From positions 62,001 to 126,000 of the forward strand of contig MWCQ01000005.1 of assembly GCA_002070105.1 (NCBI GenBank): a DNA stretch of 64,000 nt, written 5' to 3'. Source of the stretch: Firmicutes bacterium ADurb.Bin193. Lineage in GTDB: Bacteria > Bacillota > Clostridia > Monoglobales > Firm-18. Numbering within the stretch: position 1 is the first letter of the stretch; each line of letters begins with the position of its first letter. Shown in pieces: positions 16,549-25,369 of the stretch. Position numbers and translations under genes: made by a program. Under the pieces are notes generated by a model that was given only the letters and a program-made list of their open reading frames with translations, ran no database searches and had not been told where the DNA came from.

Positions 16549-17937
16549 TTACTGACTTTTGTTATGCTTTCTCCAGTGCTCCAAATCAGGGTAATCACTG
16601 CTGAAATACTGCTGATTTGTGAAACCGGGCGCGTTGGGCGCACTGACGGTCGGCAAAAACCTTTTCAGGTTTTCCTTAATATGCGCATAGTTCGGGTTTT
16701 GTGCAAGGTTGTTCCACTCAAATCGGTCATACAATCTATTGTACAGCTCCTCCGAACCGTCAAAATACCTTATGTATTTCCAAAACTCGGAGGTAATACA
16801 GTGCGAGTCCCTGCCGTGGGTTGTGATGGCGGGTATATCCCAATCGGCTTCGGGGTTGTCAAGCAGAGGCACAATGCTTGTACCCTCAAGCTCTTGTGTG
16901 GGCTTTCCTAAATTGCATAGCTCATTCAGCGTGGGATAAAGGTCGATTAGGCTGACCGGCTTTGTGCATATCCTGTTTTGAGTTTTGCCGGGGCAGGATA
17001 CAATAAGCGGAACCCTTGTAGACTCACCCCAAAGCGTAAATTTCTTATAGGTGTGCTTTTCGCCGAAATGCCAGCCGTTGTCGCCCCAAAACACAATTAT
17101 GGTATTGTCGGCGTAGGGGCTTTTTTCAAGCGCGTCAAGCACCCTTCCTACCTGAGCGTCCATATGGCTGACACAGGCGAGATAGGCGTGAAGCACATCC
17201 TTTTCCATATGGTTTTCCCTTATGTATTGGGTGATTTTCTTCTTCACCAGACGCTTTCCGGCGTCGGGGATGTCGTCAAGGTCATCCTCTTTTATATAAA
17301 TATCCTGCAGCTTGTCCTTTTCATAAAGCTCAAAGTACTTCCTCGGACACACAAAGGGAAGGTGCGGCTTATAAAGACCGAGACCCAAAAAGAAGGGCCT
17401 ATCATATTCCTTTGAAAGCTGCTCTATCGCCCATGAGGCGTGCGCATAGTCGCCGCACTCCTCCTCAGGTATATCTCTCGGTCCGAACACCATACCATAG
17501 TTTTCTTTTGATTTAGGCTCCGCTTCGCCGTTAAATGTAAGGGTGGAGTTTTCAAACGACGGCCAGTATTCGTGCCACTCCGAAGGGTCGGGCCCGTGCG
17601 GAAGCGGCATATGGTGAATTTTGCCCGTACCCATTACATAGTATCCGTTGTTCATAAAATGCTTGGGCAGGGTGACGGCGTCGGCAAGCATGGGGATTGA
17701 ACGAAGCGGCTGAAAGCCGTAGGCGCCGGAGGTGGAAGGGCGTATGCCCGTAAGAAGGCTGTTCCTTGACGGCGCACACATAGGCGCCTGGCAATGAGCG
17801 TTGGCAAACAGCACGCCCCTTGCGGCAAGCCTGTCTATATTCGGAGTTTTCGCCTGCGGATATGAAAGCATACAGCCGGCAAAATCCCTAAAGTCATCCG
17901 CAACGATAAAGAGAACATTCGGTTTTTTGTTTTCCAT
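16549..17937 (-). CDS. Sulfatase, iduronate-2-sulfatase-like
   Basis: A 462-residue sulfatase. 'VLFIVADDFRD' holds metal-binding Asp residues; Cys54 in 'CAPSRNSLLTGIRPSTSG' is the formylglycine precursor; 'FWGDNGWHFGEK' is the second metal site and 'YKKFTLWGESTRVPL' follows it, a pattern of the iduronate-2-sulfatase (S1_7-like) branch. No signal peptide. Middle gene of the three-gene operon. Together with the downstream sulfatase (branch different) and the propeller protein it suggests stepwise desulfation of an oligosaccharide. The 2-O-sulfo-uronate specificity is only an inference from branch resemblance. Confidence 0.9.
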   Translation of the reverse strand: MENKKPNVLFIVADDFRDFAGCMLSYPQAKTPNIDRLAARGVLFANAHCQAPMCAPSRNSLLTGIRPSTSGAYGFQPLRSIPMLADAVTLPKHFMNNGYYVMGTGKIHHMPLPHGPDPSEWHEYWPSFENSTLTFNGEAEPKSKENYGMVFGPRDIPEEECGDYAHASWAIEQLSKEYDRPFFLGLGLYKPHLPFVCPRKYFELYEKDKLQDIYIKEDDLDDIPDAGKRLVKKKITQYIRENHMEKDVLHAYLACVSHMDAQVGRVLDALEKSPYADNTIIVFWGDNGWHFGEKHTYKKFTLWGESTRVPLIVSCPGKTQNRICTKPVSLIDLYPTLNELCNLGKPTQELEGTSIVPLLDNPEADWDIPAITTHGRDSHCITSEFWKYIRYFDGSEELYNRLYDRFEWNNLAQNPNYAHIKENLKRFLPTVSAPNAPGFTNQQYFSSDYPDLEHWRKHNKSQ

Positions 17938-17974
17938 TTTGAAAAACTCCTTTAGATTGTATTGTAAAGCAGGT

Positions 17975-19135
17975 TTATATAAGATTGCTGATGTCCATGC
18001 AGTATATATGCCTGCCGCCTTCGTGGGTGGAATCCAAGGTGATAAGTGTTCCGTCCCTGTTAAACCTTGGGTGCAGGTCGCATCTTATATCCCTAAATGC
18101 CTTAGGGTCTGAGAAAAAAGATGCCAGGGTAATGCCTTTTCTCTGTTTTACGCTGTAAAGATACAACTCCCGATAGCCTTCTATGGGATAGCTGTCGTAT
18201 AAAATCCACTGCCTGTCGGACGAATAGCTGCAATGCCCGTCCCTTTTGAAAAACTCATCGTCCATTATTTCTACATTATCGGTTTTGTCCTTCATAAGGC
18301 ACAGGTGTCGCCTGTCATTATGCTTTGTGTGTATCAGGATATGCTGCGGATCACGCCAGCAGTAATGCGATGCGTATGTAAAGCCCGAAAGGAAGAAAAC
18401 ATCGCTGCCGTCGGTATTCGCGGTACCTATGGATGTTTCCCACGAAATGCCGTCTGAAAAATATCTTGTCAAAAATATAAATCGGGTTCCGTCGTTGTTA
18501 AAGGTAATATGGTTTATAAGGATTTTATTGTCGCCGTCGATTTCAAAGCGGCTTTTCATAAGCTCCCATATTGTGTTAAGCGACAAAATGAGCTTACTTT
18601 TCCCCGTATTCAGGTCTATAAGAAAAATCCCGTCATCATCAGGGTGATTTTCATTATAGTGCTTATCCCTAACCCCCGCATAGCCGTACCCCTGTCGAAA
18701 ATCAAACATTCTGTCAAAATTTATGCTTAAAGCGTATCTGCCGAATGCATCAACATTTGCGACGGGCCTGTCCAACAGCCTCTCGCTGCCTGTATGTATG
18801 TTTTTAATTACGCCGCGGTAATGCTCCCCAAAGCGCGCGTTAAAAATAATTTCATCCGTAGGATTTGACGGATTCCATTGAAGCATGGCCCCTTGCTGAA
18901 AATTCCAGGCAGAGGTCTTGGCAAGGGGTATAAACGAAAGGTCGTGAGAGCCAATCATCCCAAGCTCGGCTACATCGTTCTTTTCGGGAAGCCTCTCCCA
19001 AAAATTTACCTTATGACACAAATGATACCTGCCCGTAAGATCCCACGGTTGCAAATCGTAGTACCCGAAAAAGCTGTGCCCGGGGGGATTGGTAAGCCTT
19101 TTAAGTTCGATGCCGCTATTATACAACTTCAACAT
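17975..19135 (-). CDS. TolB-like beta-propeller protein next to sulfatases
   Basis: A 386-residue protein with repeated beta-propeller blades ('NNDGTRFIFLTR', 'SSDRQWILYDSYP', 'NRDGTLITLDST'), like the oligogalacturonate-lyase/TolB class. The N-terminal 'GHSFFGYYDLQPWDLTGRY' and 'QQGAMLQWNP' blocks recur in proteins encoded near sulfatases and glycan lyases. Histidines in 'SHDLSF', 'SHYCW' and 'DGHCSYSSD' could bind metal or substrate. No signal peptide. First gene of the operon. It may be a uronate lyase/hydrolase acting on the desulfated sugar, but I cannot prove activity; a non-catalytic binding role is the alternative. Confidence 0.65.
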   Translation of the reverse strand: MLKLYNSGIELKRLTNPPGHSFFGYYDLQPWDLTGRYHLCHKVNFWERLPEKNDVAELGMIGSHDLSFIPLAKTSAWNFQQGAMLQWNPSNPTDEIIFNARFGEHYRGVIKNIHTGSERLLDRPVANVDAFGRYALSINFDRMFDFRQGYGYAGVRDKHYNENHPDDDGIFLIDLNTGKSKLILSLNTIWELMKSRFEIDGDNKILINHITFNNDGTRFIFLTRYFSDGISWETSIGTANTDGSDVFFLSGFTYASHYCWRDPQHILIHTKHNDRRHLCLMKDKTDNVEIMDDEFFKRDGHCSYSSDRQWILYDSYPIEGYRELYLYSVKQRKGITLASFFSDPKAFRDIRCDLHPRFNRDGTLITLDSTHEGGRHIYCMDISNLI

Positions 19136-19565
19136 AATACGCCCTTGCTTTCTATAAAGAATCCTGCGATATTTTTATTATATACTAACAAGCATGTTTT
19201 TACTATTGATAATATTACTAAAATTTAATAATTTTTTAAGGCAGATGATAATAAAATTGCGCCGCCGCCAAGCATTCAAACATATATTATAACTGTTATT
19301 GCAAGACTTGACAATTATATCGCCCGAACCAAAAAATCTACAAAAAACACTAAACAGGCGCGGTGCATTTCGGGCATAAAAATCGCCATTAGCACAAGCT
19401 AAGAGCACAAGGGGACGGTTTGTTGATAATAACTACTTTGAATATATTGTAAAGTTTTTCATTAGCAAAAAATAATCACAATTTTTCGCTTTTCATTTTT
19501 GTTTTTTATCTTGAAAAACCTAATTAAAGAAAAATGAAGAAAGAAGAAAGAAGAGAGAAGAATAC
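19136..19565. other. AT-rich intergenic stretch
   Basis: About 430 bases upstream of the sulfatase operon with no convincing ORF or RNA gene. It ends in a purine-rich AAGAAAGAAGAAAG tract. Confidence 0.5.
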
Positions 19566-19607
19566 AAAACGAAAAGCCTGTCGATAAACCGACAGGCTTT
19601 TCGTTTT
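19566..19607. terminator. Long perfect hairpin
   Basis: 18-bp perfect stem beginning AAAACGAAAAGCCTGTCG (19566-19583) and its complement (19590-19607), 6-base loop, A-run on one side and T-run on the other: a bidirectional Rho-independent terminator. Confidence 0.75.
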
Positions 19608-19788
19608 GGTGGAGGCGGGGAGAGCAACCCGTCTGCTGCGCCTTCGGCTTGCATACTTTTCACTCGCCTACCCAAACGCTTTGCGTTTCGGTACCGTCTC
19701 GTGCCTTTTTGCTAAAAATGTGCCACCGGCACATTTTATTTACGCAAAAACCCTCTCGGGGTTCGACTCCCTTCAACTGATTAACCAC
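19605..19788. repeat. tmRNA-end-like fragment and hairpin-rich dispersed sequence
   Basis: The first 16 bases TTTGGTGGAGGCGGGG (from 19605) equal those at the ssrA 3' end (22388 onward), in the same orientation, followed by a weaker match. Near the right end (about 19760) a GGGGTTCGACTCCC T-arm-like piece appears in the opposite orientation. Between them are short palindromes (AAACGCTTTGCGTTT; GTGCCACCGGCAC). No complete tRNA can be folded. It is either an attachment-site scar or a dispersed repeat. Confidence 0.5.
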
Positions 19789-19825
19789 AAATAAAAGGGG
19801 TACGCTTTGCATACCCCTTTTATTT
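19789..19825. terminator. Terminator of the LRR protein gene
   Basis: 14-bp perfect stem AAATAAAAGGGGTA / TACCCCTTTTATTT with a 9-base loop; about 90 bases beyond the stop of the minus-strand LRR gene. Confidence 0.7.
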
Positions 19826-19917
19826 ATGTCTATAAGCACGGTTTTTGATACAATTTAATTATTCTAATCCGAGGGGTTACATAAATTGGTTAGGGTGTTG
19901 CATTTGCTTGAAGATTT

Positions 19918-21996
19918 TTAGTAGTTAATTGAGACAGTCTGTGTATTTTCGTCCCATTCGACAGTAGCCCCTAAGTTTTCCGCTACGGCTCGCGTGGGAA
20001 CTAAGGTGTGACTGTTGACGAGTTGCGCTGGAACATCAAGATTAATGATTTCGTCGTTTTTAATAAGAATACTGCTCCCGATTTGCAAAGATATCGTTAT
20101 ATCATTTTTTACAGCTACAACTGTTTGGGTTTCACCGTTCCAATCAACATCCGCACCCAAAGCTTCAAAAATCTTACGCATTGGAACCATTGTTCTGTCA
20201 TTTATTAACTGTGGAGGCACATCAAAGCTTAAATCAACTTCGTTTAACTGCACTTTCACAATCGGTATAAAGTTTTTTTCTTGATTATTGGCAAAGATTT
20301 CAGCTGTTGATCCATAATAACCATATATTGTTTTAAGGTTATCACAACCGTCAAATGTTGGGTGAAAAACTTTCTCGGACACTGGAGGGTCATTAGCGCC
20401 TCCACCAGGTATTGCAGGTCTGATATACTCGGTTTCTTCAATAATTGTATTGGGATTATTAAATATTACAGTTTCTAAATTTACACAACCGAAAAACGCC
20501 TCATAACCAACTCTTGCAACACTTCCGGGTATGTTGGCAGAGGTTAAGCTTGTGCAACCAGTAAAAGTGTAATCAAGAATTCTATCAGCATTATTTGATA
20601 TATGTAATGTTTCCAGATTTGAACAACCGTCAAATGCATTCAGACCGATGTATTCTACACTGTCAGGCATATTAACGGCAGTCAGGCTTGAACACCCCGC
20701 AAACGCACCACTCACAATTTTTGTAACACTGTCGGGTATATCAATTGAATTTAAACTCGCACAGTTGTAAAACGCGGATTGCCCTATTTCCGTGGTGCTT
20801 TTCGGTATATTGATTGATTTCAAATTGCTACAGCCGGAAAACCATTGATAACCGATTTCCGTAACATTATCGGACATTCTAACGTCGGTCAAGCCTGTGC
20901 AGTTTTCAAATACACACATGCCCACAATACCTGTTACACTGTCCGGTATTATTAGTGAAGTTAAACTTACACAATCCTTAAAGGCGTAGCTACCGATGCT
21001 CTCTACACTGTCGGGGATATCAACGGAAGTCAAACCTGTACAGCCATTAAACACAGAATGTTCGATACTTTTAACGCCGTACTGCATAACAACTGTTTTT
21101 AGATTTGCGAGGTTTCTAAATGCGTAACTGCCAATACTTTTGACACTTCCAGGTATATTTATATCTATTAGACCTGTGCAACCCACAAACGCATCAGTAT
21201 CAATACTTTCAACGCCGTCCGGTATAATCATTTTAGTTAGATTCGCACATTTTTCAAAAGCAGACCTACTTATACGCTTAACCCCTTTTGACAAAGTTAT
21301 TTCCGACAAGTCTACGCAATCTCTAAACGCCTCATCAAAAATTTCCACAACACCGACAGGGATATTAACAGCGCCTGATTTCCCGGGGGGGCATAATATT
21401 AGCCTTGTTTTATCCTTGTTATATAATATTCCTTGCTCATCTGAGGTGTAATACGCGTTATCCACGGCAACAATTATTTCCGTCAAATTTGTACAACCAG
21501 CAAATAAATTATTGTTATATACATAATAGGAATTATTTTCAGGAAAATGGGTCTTGCCTAATTCAATAACGCCACGAGGGATAGTGATTGATTTTAATTT
21601 AGGGCAATCTCTAAAAGCCGCAACACCTATATGCGCAACGCTATCGGGTATATTAATTGAGGTTAAGTTCTTACAGCCACCCAACGCGCCGTTCCAAATA
21701 TGCGTTATACCGTTTGATATTGTAACAGACTTTAATGTTTCATTTTTTTCGTAAATGCTTTGAGATGTATATAACGGATGTCCTATTCCCGTAACAGTAT
21801 GTCCGTCTATTATATCGGGTATTACCAAAACTTCAGCCGTGCCGGTGTACTTAACAATATGAGTGCCACTATAAAGGCCATTCTCATAAACAATGTATTC
21901 AAAATCCCCCGATGTTTCCCATGCCATTACATTTAATGTCGGAAAAAGTAATGTTATCATAATAATTGTAATCGCCAAACTTAAAATTCGTTTCAT
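19918..21996 (-). CDS. BspA-type leucine-rich-repeat surface protein with copper-amine-oxidase-like C-terminal domain
   Basis: A 692-residue exported protein. Residues 1-25 are a signal peptide. Residues about 60-560 are roughly 20 LRR_5 (Treponema pallidum/BspA type) repeats of 23 residues with the core 'ItsIdIPdSVtsIGsyAFkgCtsL'-like pattern, for example 'SVESIGSYAFKDCVSLTSL'. Residues about 590-692 match the Cu_amine_oxidN1 domain ('DRTMVPMRKIFEALGADVDW' then 'HTLVPTRAVAENLGATVEW'), a cell-wall-associated module in clostridia. Start: ATG at 21996, 9 bases after GGAGGTG. Probably adhesion or interaction with other cells. It is more AT-rich than neighbours, hinting at transfer. Confidence 0.85.
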   Translation of the reverse strand: MKRILSLAITIIMITLLFPTLNVMAWETSGDFEYIVYENGLYSGTHIVKYTGTAEVLVIPDIIDGHTVTGIGHPLYTSQSIYEKNETLKSVTISNGITHIWNGALGGCKNLTSINIPDSVAHIGVAAFRDCPKLKSITIPRGVIELGKTHFPENNSYYVYNNNLFAGCTNLTEIIVAVDNAYYTSDEQGILYNKDKTRLILCPPGKSGAVNIPVGVVEIFDEAFRDCVDLSEITLSKGVKRISRSAFEKCANLTKMIIPDGVESIDTDAFVGCTGLIDINIPGSVKSIGSYAFRNLANLKTVVMQYGVKSIEHSVFNGCTGLTSVDIPDSVESIGSYAFKDCVSLTSLIIPDSVTGIVGMCVFENCTGLTDVRMSDNVTEIGYQWFSGCSNLKSINIPKSTTEIGQSAFYNCASLNSIDIPDSVTKIVSGAFAGCSSLTAVNMPDSVEYIGLNAFDGCSNLETLHISNNADRILDYTFTGCTSLTSANIPGSVARVGYEAFFGCVNLETVIFNNPNTIIEETEYIRPAIPGGGANDPPVSEKVFHPTFDGCDNLKTIYGYYGSTAEIFANNQEKNFIPIVKVQLNEVDLSFDVPPQLINDRTMVPMRKIFEALGADVDWNGETQTVVAVKNDITISLQIGSSILIKNDEIINLDVPAQLVNSHTLVPTRAVAENLGATVEWDENTQTVSINY

Positions 21997-22047
21997 TTGC
22001 AAATACACCTCCAGCATCATATTTGAGTTTAATTTCTTGTTACTTCC

Positions 22048-22075
22048 ATTATAACACTAATTTACTAAAATTCAA
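22048..22075 (-). promoter_or_regulatory. Promoter of the LRR protein gene
   Basis: On the minus strand TTGAAT (22075-22070), 16-base spacer, TATAAT (22053-22048), about 50 bases before the start codon. The remaining gap up to 22336 is AT-rich and I see nothing else in it. Confidence 0.6.
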
Positions 22076-22330
22076 TAAAATATGTACCCTTTCAACAACA
22101 TTTTAAGGCAATCCTTCTTTTTTTGAAAAGTTAACCTTTTAACGATTGTACCCAACCTTTTAATTATTCTCGGCTTTTTAGGTAGGGGGTTACATTTTAG
22201 GGGCTTTAAAAAATCATACAATCGGTCAAAATAATAGAAAACTAAGCCATTTCATAAAGGAAATAAATGTGGTGGCTATAGAATAACAACCTTAGAAATG
22301 GCTTGAATACAGGCTTTTTTGCATTTACAA

Positions 22331-22361
22331 ACAACAAAACCACCCTTTAAAAGAGTGGTTT
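22331..22361 (-). terminator. Terminator of ssrA
   Basis: AAACCAC / GTGGTTT stem, extended by CTTT/AAAG across a mismatch, followed on the minus strand by TTTGTTGTTT; about 30 bases beyond the tmRNA 3' end. Confidence 0.65.
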
Positions 22362-22389
22362 AAATTGTATCACTTTGTGTGTGATGATT

Positions 22390-22731
22390 TGGTGGAGGCG
22401 GGGGGAGTCGAACCCCCGTCCGAAAGCACGCCACAAGACTTTCTACGAGTGTAGTTTGTGTTCAACATTCCCTCCGCCCGAAGCACACAAACAAGCTTCG
22501 GGTTTTAGTAGCTTCATTTTTCATGGGCGCGGCAAAGCTTACGCGCCTCACGTTCACCACTGAATGACGCCCTTATCCGGGCTGTGGTACTCCCGGTAAG
22601 AACGGCCGCCTAATTAGGCAGCGTAAGCTAAATTATCGTTAGCGTTTAATTATTTTTTGGGCTTTTATAGCGGCGCCCACCGCTACTCGCTTATCCTGCT
22701 TAAATGCCCCCGTCGAAACCATTGCGCCCCC
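22390..22731 (-). ncRNA. ssrA: Transfer-messenger RNA (tmRNA)
   Basis: tmRNA rescues stalled ribosomes by acting as a tRNA-Ala and then as a mRNA for a degradation tag. The 342-nt gene has a 5' GGGGGCG acceptor strand pairing with CGCCTCC before ACCA at the 3' end, and a T-arm GGGGGTTCGACTCCCCC. The tag frame begins GCT and reads ANDNLAYAA then TAA. Pseudoknot-forming GC-rich segments follow. CCA is encoded. The 5' end lies one base after the smpB stop codon, so the RNA must be cut from a joint transcript by RNase P, or it starts from a promoter inside smpB. Confidence 0.95.
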
Positions 22732-22732
22732 A

Positions 22733-23227
22733 TTATTCCCTGTTCCTCTCCTTTAAGGAACGGTCTATCGCGCGCTTTGCATCACGACTTGCCGCATCCT
22801 CACGCTTGTCATAGAGCTTTTTACCCTTTGCAAGCGCGATTTCAAGCTTAACCTTTGAGCCTTTAAAGTACACGCCGAGCGGAATTATTGAATATCCCTG
22901 CTGCATCGAAAGCCCCAAAAGCCTGTTAATCTCACGCCTGTGAAGGAGGAGCTTTCGCACCCTTAAAGGGTCTTTATTAAAAACATTTCCCTTTTCATAG
23001 GGACTTATATGCATTCCCCTGACAAACATCTCGCCGTTGTCAACCGTGGCATAGCTGTCCTTTAAATTAACCTTGCCCTGACGGACGCTTTTAACCTCCG
23101 TTCCGAAAAGCTCTATACCCGCCTCAAGAGTATCCTCTATAAAATAATCATGCCTTGCCTTTTTGTTTTGCGCCACGGGCTTTATGCCCGCTGCGGGTGC
23201 GGGTTTTTTGTTTGGACTTTCTCCCAT
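22733..23227 (-). CDS. smpB: SsrA-binding protein
   Basis: SmpB binds the tRNA-like part of tmRNA and delivers it to stalled ribosomes. It has 164 residues: a short Lys/Pro/Ala-rich N-terminal extension, then the OB-fold starting at '[20 protein letters not shown]', with '[19 protein letters not shown]' and the basic C-terminal tail '[20 protein letters not shown]' that enters the mRNA channel. The ATG at 23227 has GAGGTG 10 bases upstream and lies 80 bases inside the end of rnr. The stop is one base from ssrA. Confidence 0.95.
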   Translation of the reverse strand: MGESPNKKPAPAAGIKPVAQNKKARHDYFIEDTLEAGIELFGTEVKSVRQGKVNLKDSYATVDNGEMFVRGMHISPYEKGNVFNKDPLRVRKLLLHRREINRLLGLSMQQGYSIIPLGVYFKGSKVKLEIALAKGKKLYDKREDAASRDAKRAIDRSLKERNRE

Positions 23228-24833
23228 TTTTCCGTTTCACCTCTTTATGCGCCGCTTCGGAATCTTTATCGTCCTCCGCCCTTTGCTTTTTGCGCAAGGG
23301 CTTTTTCTCATTAAACGCCTCAACAGGCACAAAATCTATCTGTTTTACATCCTTTGCAACCCTTGCAAGACGGACCCTTATACTCTCGCCGATGCGGTAT
23401 GTCCTGCGGGTATGCCTTCCCACAAGCGTCATGGTAGCCTCATCAAACTCGTAATAATCGTCGTTAAGGTCCGACATTCTTATAAGTCCCTCAATCGTAT
23501 TGGGAAGCTGAATGAATATCCCGAAGGAGGTTACCGAGGATATAATTCCGTCAAAATCCTGCCCGACCTTATCCTCCATATACTCGCACATTTTGTATGA
23601 AACCCAGTCACGCTCCGCCTCAACCGCCCCGACCTCGGTATCGGAGGACTGCTCGGCGGCATCCTTTGTAAGCTTTGCATACAGGGCGATTCGCTTTTTG
23701 TCAAGCCTTCCGTTTAGCCACTCGCGCAAAATGCGGTGAACCATCAAATCGGGATACCGTCTGATCGGCGAGGTAAAATGGCAGTAGTAATCGGCCGCAA
23801 GACCGAAATGCCCAAGGTTTTCGTTACTGTAACGCGCCTTCATAAACGAGCGGAGCATCATTGTGCTTAGCATAAGCTGTTCCGGCTTTCCCTCTATCTG
23901 AAAAAGAAGGTTTTGCATTGCCTTGGGGCTTATACTCTTTTTCATTTTAAACCTGTAATTCATACTACGCACAAGGTTAACAAACCGTTCAATCTTATCC
24001 TCGGTGGGTTTTTCGTGAACCCTGTAAACAAGCGGAAGCTCAAGACTTGACATATGTCTTGCAACCGTTTCGTTTGCGGCAAGCATAAACTCCTCGATTA
24101 TCTTGTTTGACACGGTGTTTTCATAGAGTTTTACATCGACTGCCCTGCCGTCGTCATCGGTTATAATCTTAGGTTCGGGAAAATCAAAATCAATACTGCC
24201 CCGCCTCATTCGCTTGTCGCGGAGGATAAGCGCAAGCTCACGCATAAGCTCAAATGTCGGCACAAGGTCGGAAAACTCGCTCCTTGCCGCCATATCGCCG
24301 TCCAAAACCTTCGTAACCTTTGTATAGGTCATTCTCGCCTTGCTGACTATAAAGCTTTCGCAAAGCTCATAATCGATAACGCCGCCGCTTTCGTCAATGG
24401 TCATAAAGCATGAAACGGTAAGGCGGGGCTTGTGAGGATTAAGACTGCAAAGCCCGTTGGACAGCTTTTTCGGAAGCATCGGCACAACCTTGTCAACCAA
24501 ATAAACGCTTGTCCCGCGGTTGAATGCCTCATCGTCAAGCTCGGTATTGGCCCTGACATACCAGCTTACATCGGCTATATGAACGCCAAGAAGATAGTTG
24601 CCGTCCGAAAGCCGCTCGACGCTTATTGCATCGTCAAGATCCTTCGCATCCTCCCCGTCGATTGTAACAATAGTCATATCGCTGAGGTCTCTTCTTCGGG
24701 CAAATTCTTCTTCCGGTATCTGTTCGGGTATTTTGGAAACCTCGTCCATCACGGCAAGAGGGAATTCCTGTGTTAATCCATGTTGCCTTAGCAACTCTTT
24801 AAATTCCGTAAAAGTCCGACTCCTTTCAATCAT
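23148..24833 (-). CDS. rnr: Ribonuclease R lacking the N-terminal domains
   Basis: A 561-residue 3'-5' exoribonuclease. The RNB catalytic domain starts almost at once: '[26 protein letters not shown]' (residues about 46-71) holds the catalytic Asp residues, followed by '[20 protein letters not shown]' and '[16 protein letters not shown]'; an S1 domain (about 440-520) and a Lys/Arg-rich tail end it. RNase R normally has over 700 residues, with a winged helix and two cold-shock domains first; these are missing. Only 60 bases separate its start from the secG terminator, so there is no room for them. It overlaps smpB by 80 bases. A GAAAGGAG lies just inside the ORF with no suitable start after it. 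Confidence 0.85.
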   Translation of the reverse strand: MIERSRTFTEFKELLRQHGLTQEFPLAVMDEVSKIPEQIPEEEFARRRDLSDMTIVTIDGEDAKDLDDAISVERLSDGNYLLGVHIADVSWYVRANTELDDEAFNRGTSVYLVDKVVPMLPKKLSNGLCSLNPHKPRLTVSCFMTIDESGGVIDYELCESFIVSKARMTYTKVTKVLDGDMAARSEFSDLVPTFELMRELALILRDKRMRRGSIDFDFPEPKIITDDDGRAVDVKLYENTVSNKIIEEFMLAANETVARHMSSLELPLVYRVHEKPTEDKIERFVNLVRSMNYRFKMKKSISPKAMQNLLFQIEGKPEQLMLSTMMLRSFMKARYSNENLGHFGLAADYYCHFTSPIRRYPDLMVHRILREWLNGRLDKKRIALYAKLTKDAAEQSSDTEVGAVEAERDWVSYKMCEYMEDKVGQDFDGIISSVTSFGIFIQLPNTIEGLIRMSDLNDDYYEFDEATMTLVGRHTRRTYRIGESIRVRLARVAKDVKQIDFVPVEAFNEKKPLRKKQRAEDDKDSEAAHKEVKRKNGRKSKQKTRTRSGHKARGAKQKGKA

Positions 24834-24892
24834 ATAGGGATGTTATCCCGATAAAAGCGTAATACTGCGCAAGCACACATTCCCCATAAGTT

Positions 24893-24914
24893 AAAAAAAC
24901 CGCCGTAAAGGCGG
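24893..24914 (-). terminator. Terminator of secG
   Basis: CCGCC / GGCGG stem with a 5-base loop, then seven T on the minus strand, 12 bases past the secG stop. It separates secG from rnr. Confidence 0.7.
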
Positions 24915-24925
24915 CTTTTGCTGAT

Positions 24926-25156
24926 TTATTTGATAAAAGCAAGCACAATCGATGTTATAAGGAATATAACCGCGACAACTGTTGTCAGCCTGTTAAGCAT
25001 GGCATCAATCGTCCTGCCCTTGTTTTTACCGAAAAATGTTTCAGCACCGCCCGCAATCGACCCCGAAAGACCGAAGCTTTTACCCGATTGTAAAAGTACT
25101 ATTACTATCAGGATAACAGCAACAAGTATATGAAGTATTGTAACCGCCGTTGACAT
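24926..25156 (-). CDS. secG: Preprotein translocase subunit SecG
   Basis: A 76-residue subunit of the SecYEG export channel. Two hydrophobic helices (about 5-22 and 55-74) flank the characteristic loop 'LLQSGKSFGLSGSIAGGAETFFGKNKGR', seen here in part as 'LSGSIAGGAETFFGK'. Size and layout are standard. It is preceded by copy 3 of the two-hairpin leader described below and followed by its own terminator; rnr, smpB and ssrA come next, as in many Firmicutes. Confidence 0.93.
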   Translation of the reverse strand: MSTAVTILHILVAVILIVIVLLQSGKSFGLSGSIAGGAETFFGKNKGRTIDAMLNRLTTVVAVIFLITSIVLAFIK

Positions 25157-25179
25157 ATTATCTTTCCTCCTTTATCTGC

Positions 25180-25294
25180 AATCGTATACATTAAAACATA
25201 GGTGCAATTCGCCAGTCGAATTGCCTCGCACCGTTTCAATAGATGCAACGGGATAAAACCGAAAGGTTTTATTACCTTGAGCGCATTTATTATA
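25180..25294 (-). ncRNA. Structured leader element, copy 3 (upstream of secG)
   Basis: Minus strand, beginning at TATAAT (25294-25289). Hairpin 1: arms AATAAATGC / GCATCTATT enclose GGTAATAAAACC / GGTTTTATCCC with a 4-base loop. Hairpin 2: GAAAC ... GTTTT enclose GGTGC and GCAATTCG / CGAATTGC, then CACCTATG. It matches copies 1 (36899) and 2 (46715) in plan, with many base differences that keep pairing. The leader reaches to about 25 bases before the secG start. Confidence 0.7.
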
Positions 25295-25317
25295 GCACAT
25301 ATACATATAGAATGCAA
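25289..25317 (-). promoter_or_regulatory. Promoter at the leader element, copy 3
   Basis: TTGCAT (25317-25312), 17-base spacer, TATAAT (25294-25289). The -10 is the first conserved part of the element; the spacer and -35 are not shared with the other copies. Confidence 0.7.
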
Positions 25318-25369
25318 GAGTTAATTTCCTTCCCGAAATGGCATAATTACAGGTTGAATCCGCCGCAGA

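Noticed and set aside
19606-19794. 62-residue ORF
   Set aside because: It begins in the tmRNA-like fragment and crosses hairpins; no ribosome site. Looks like a recurring false translation of a dispersed repeat.
22375-22563. ORF translating to a 'WRRGESNPRP'-containing peptide
   Set aside because: It is the antisense of the tmRNA 3' end, a classical spurious translation of tRNA-like sequence.
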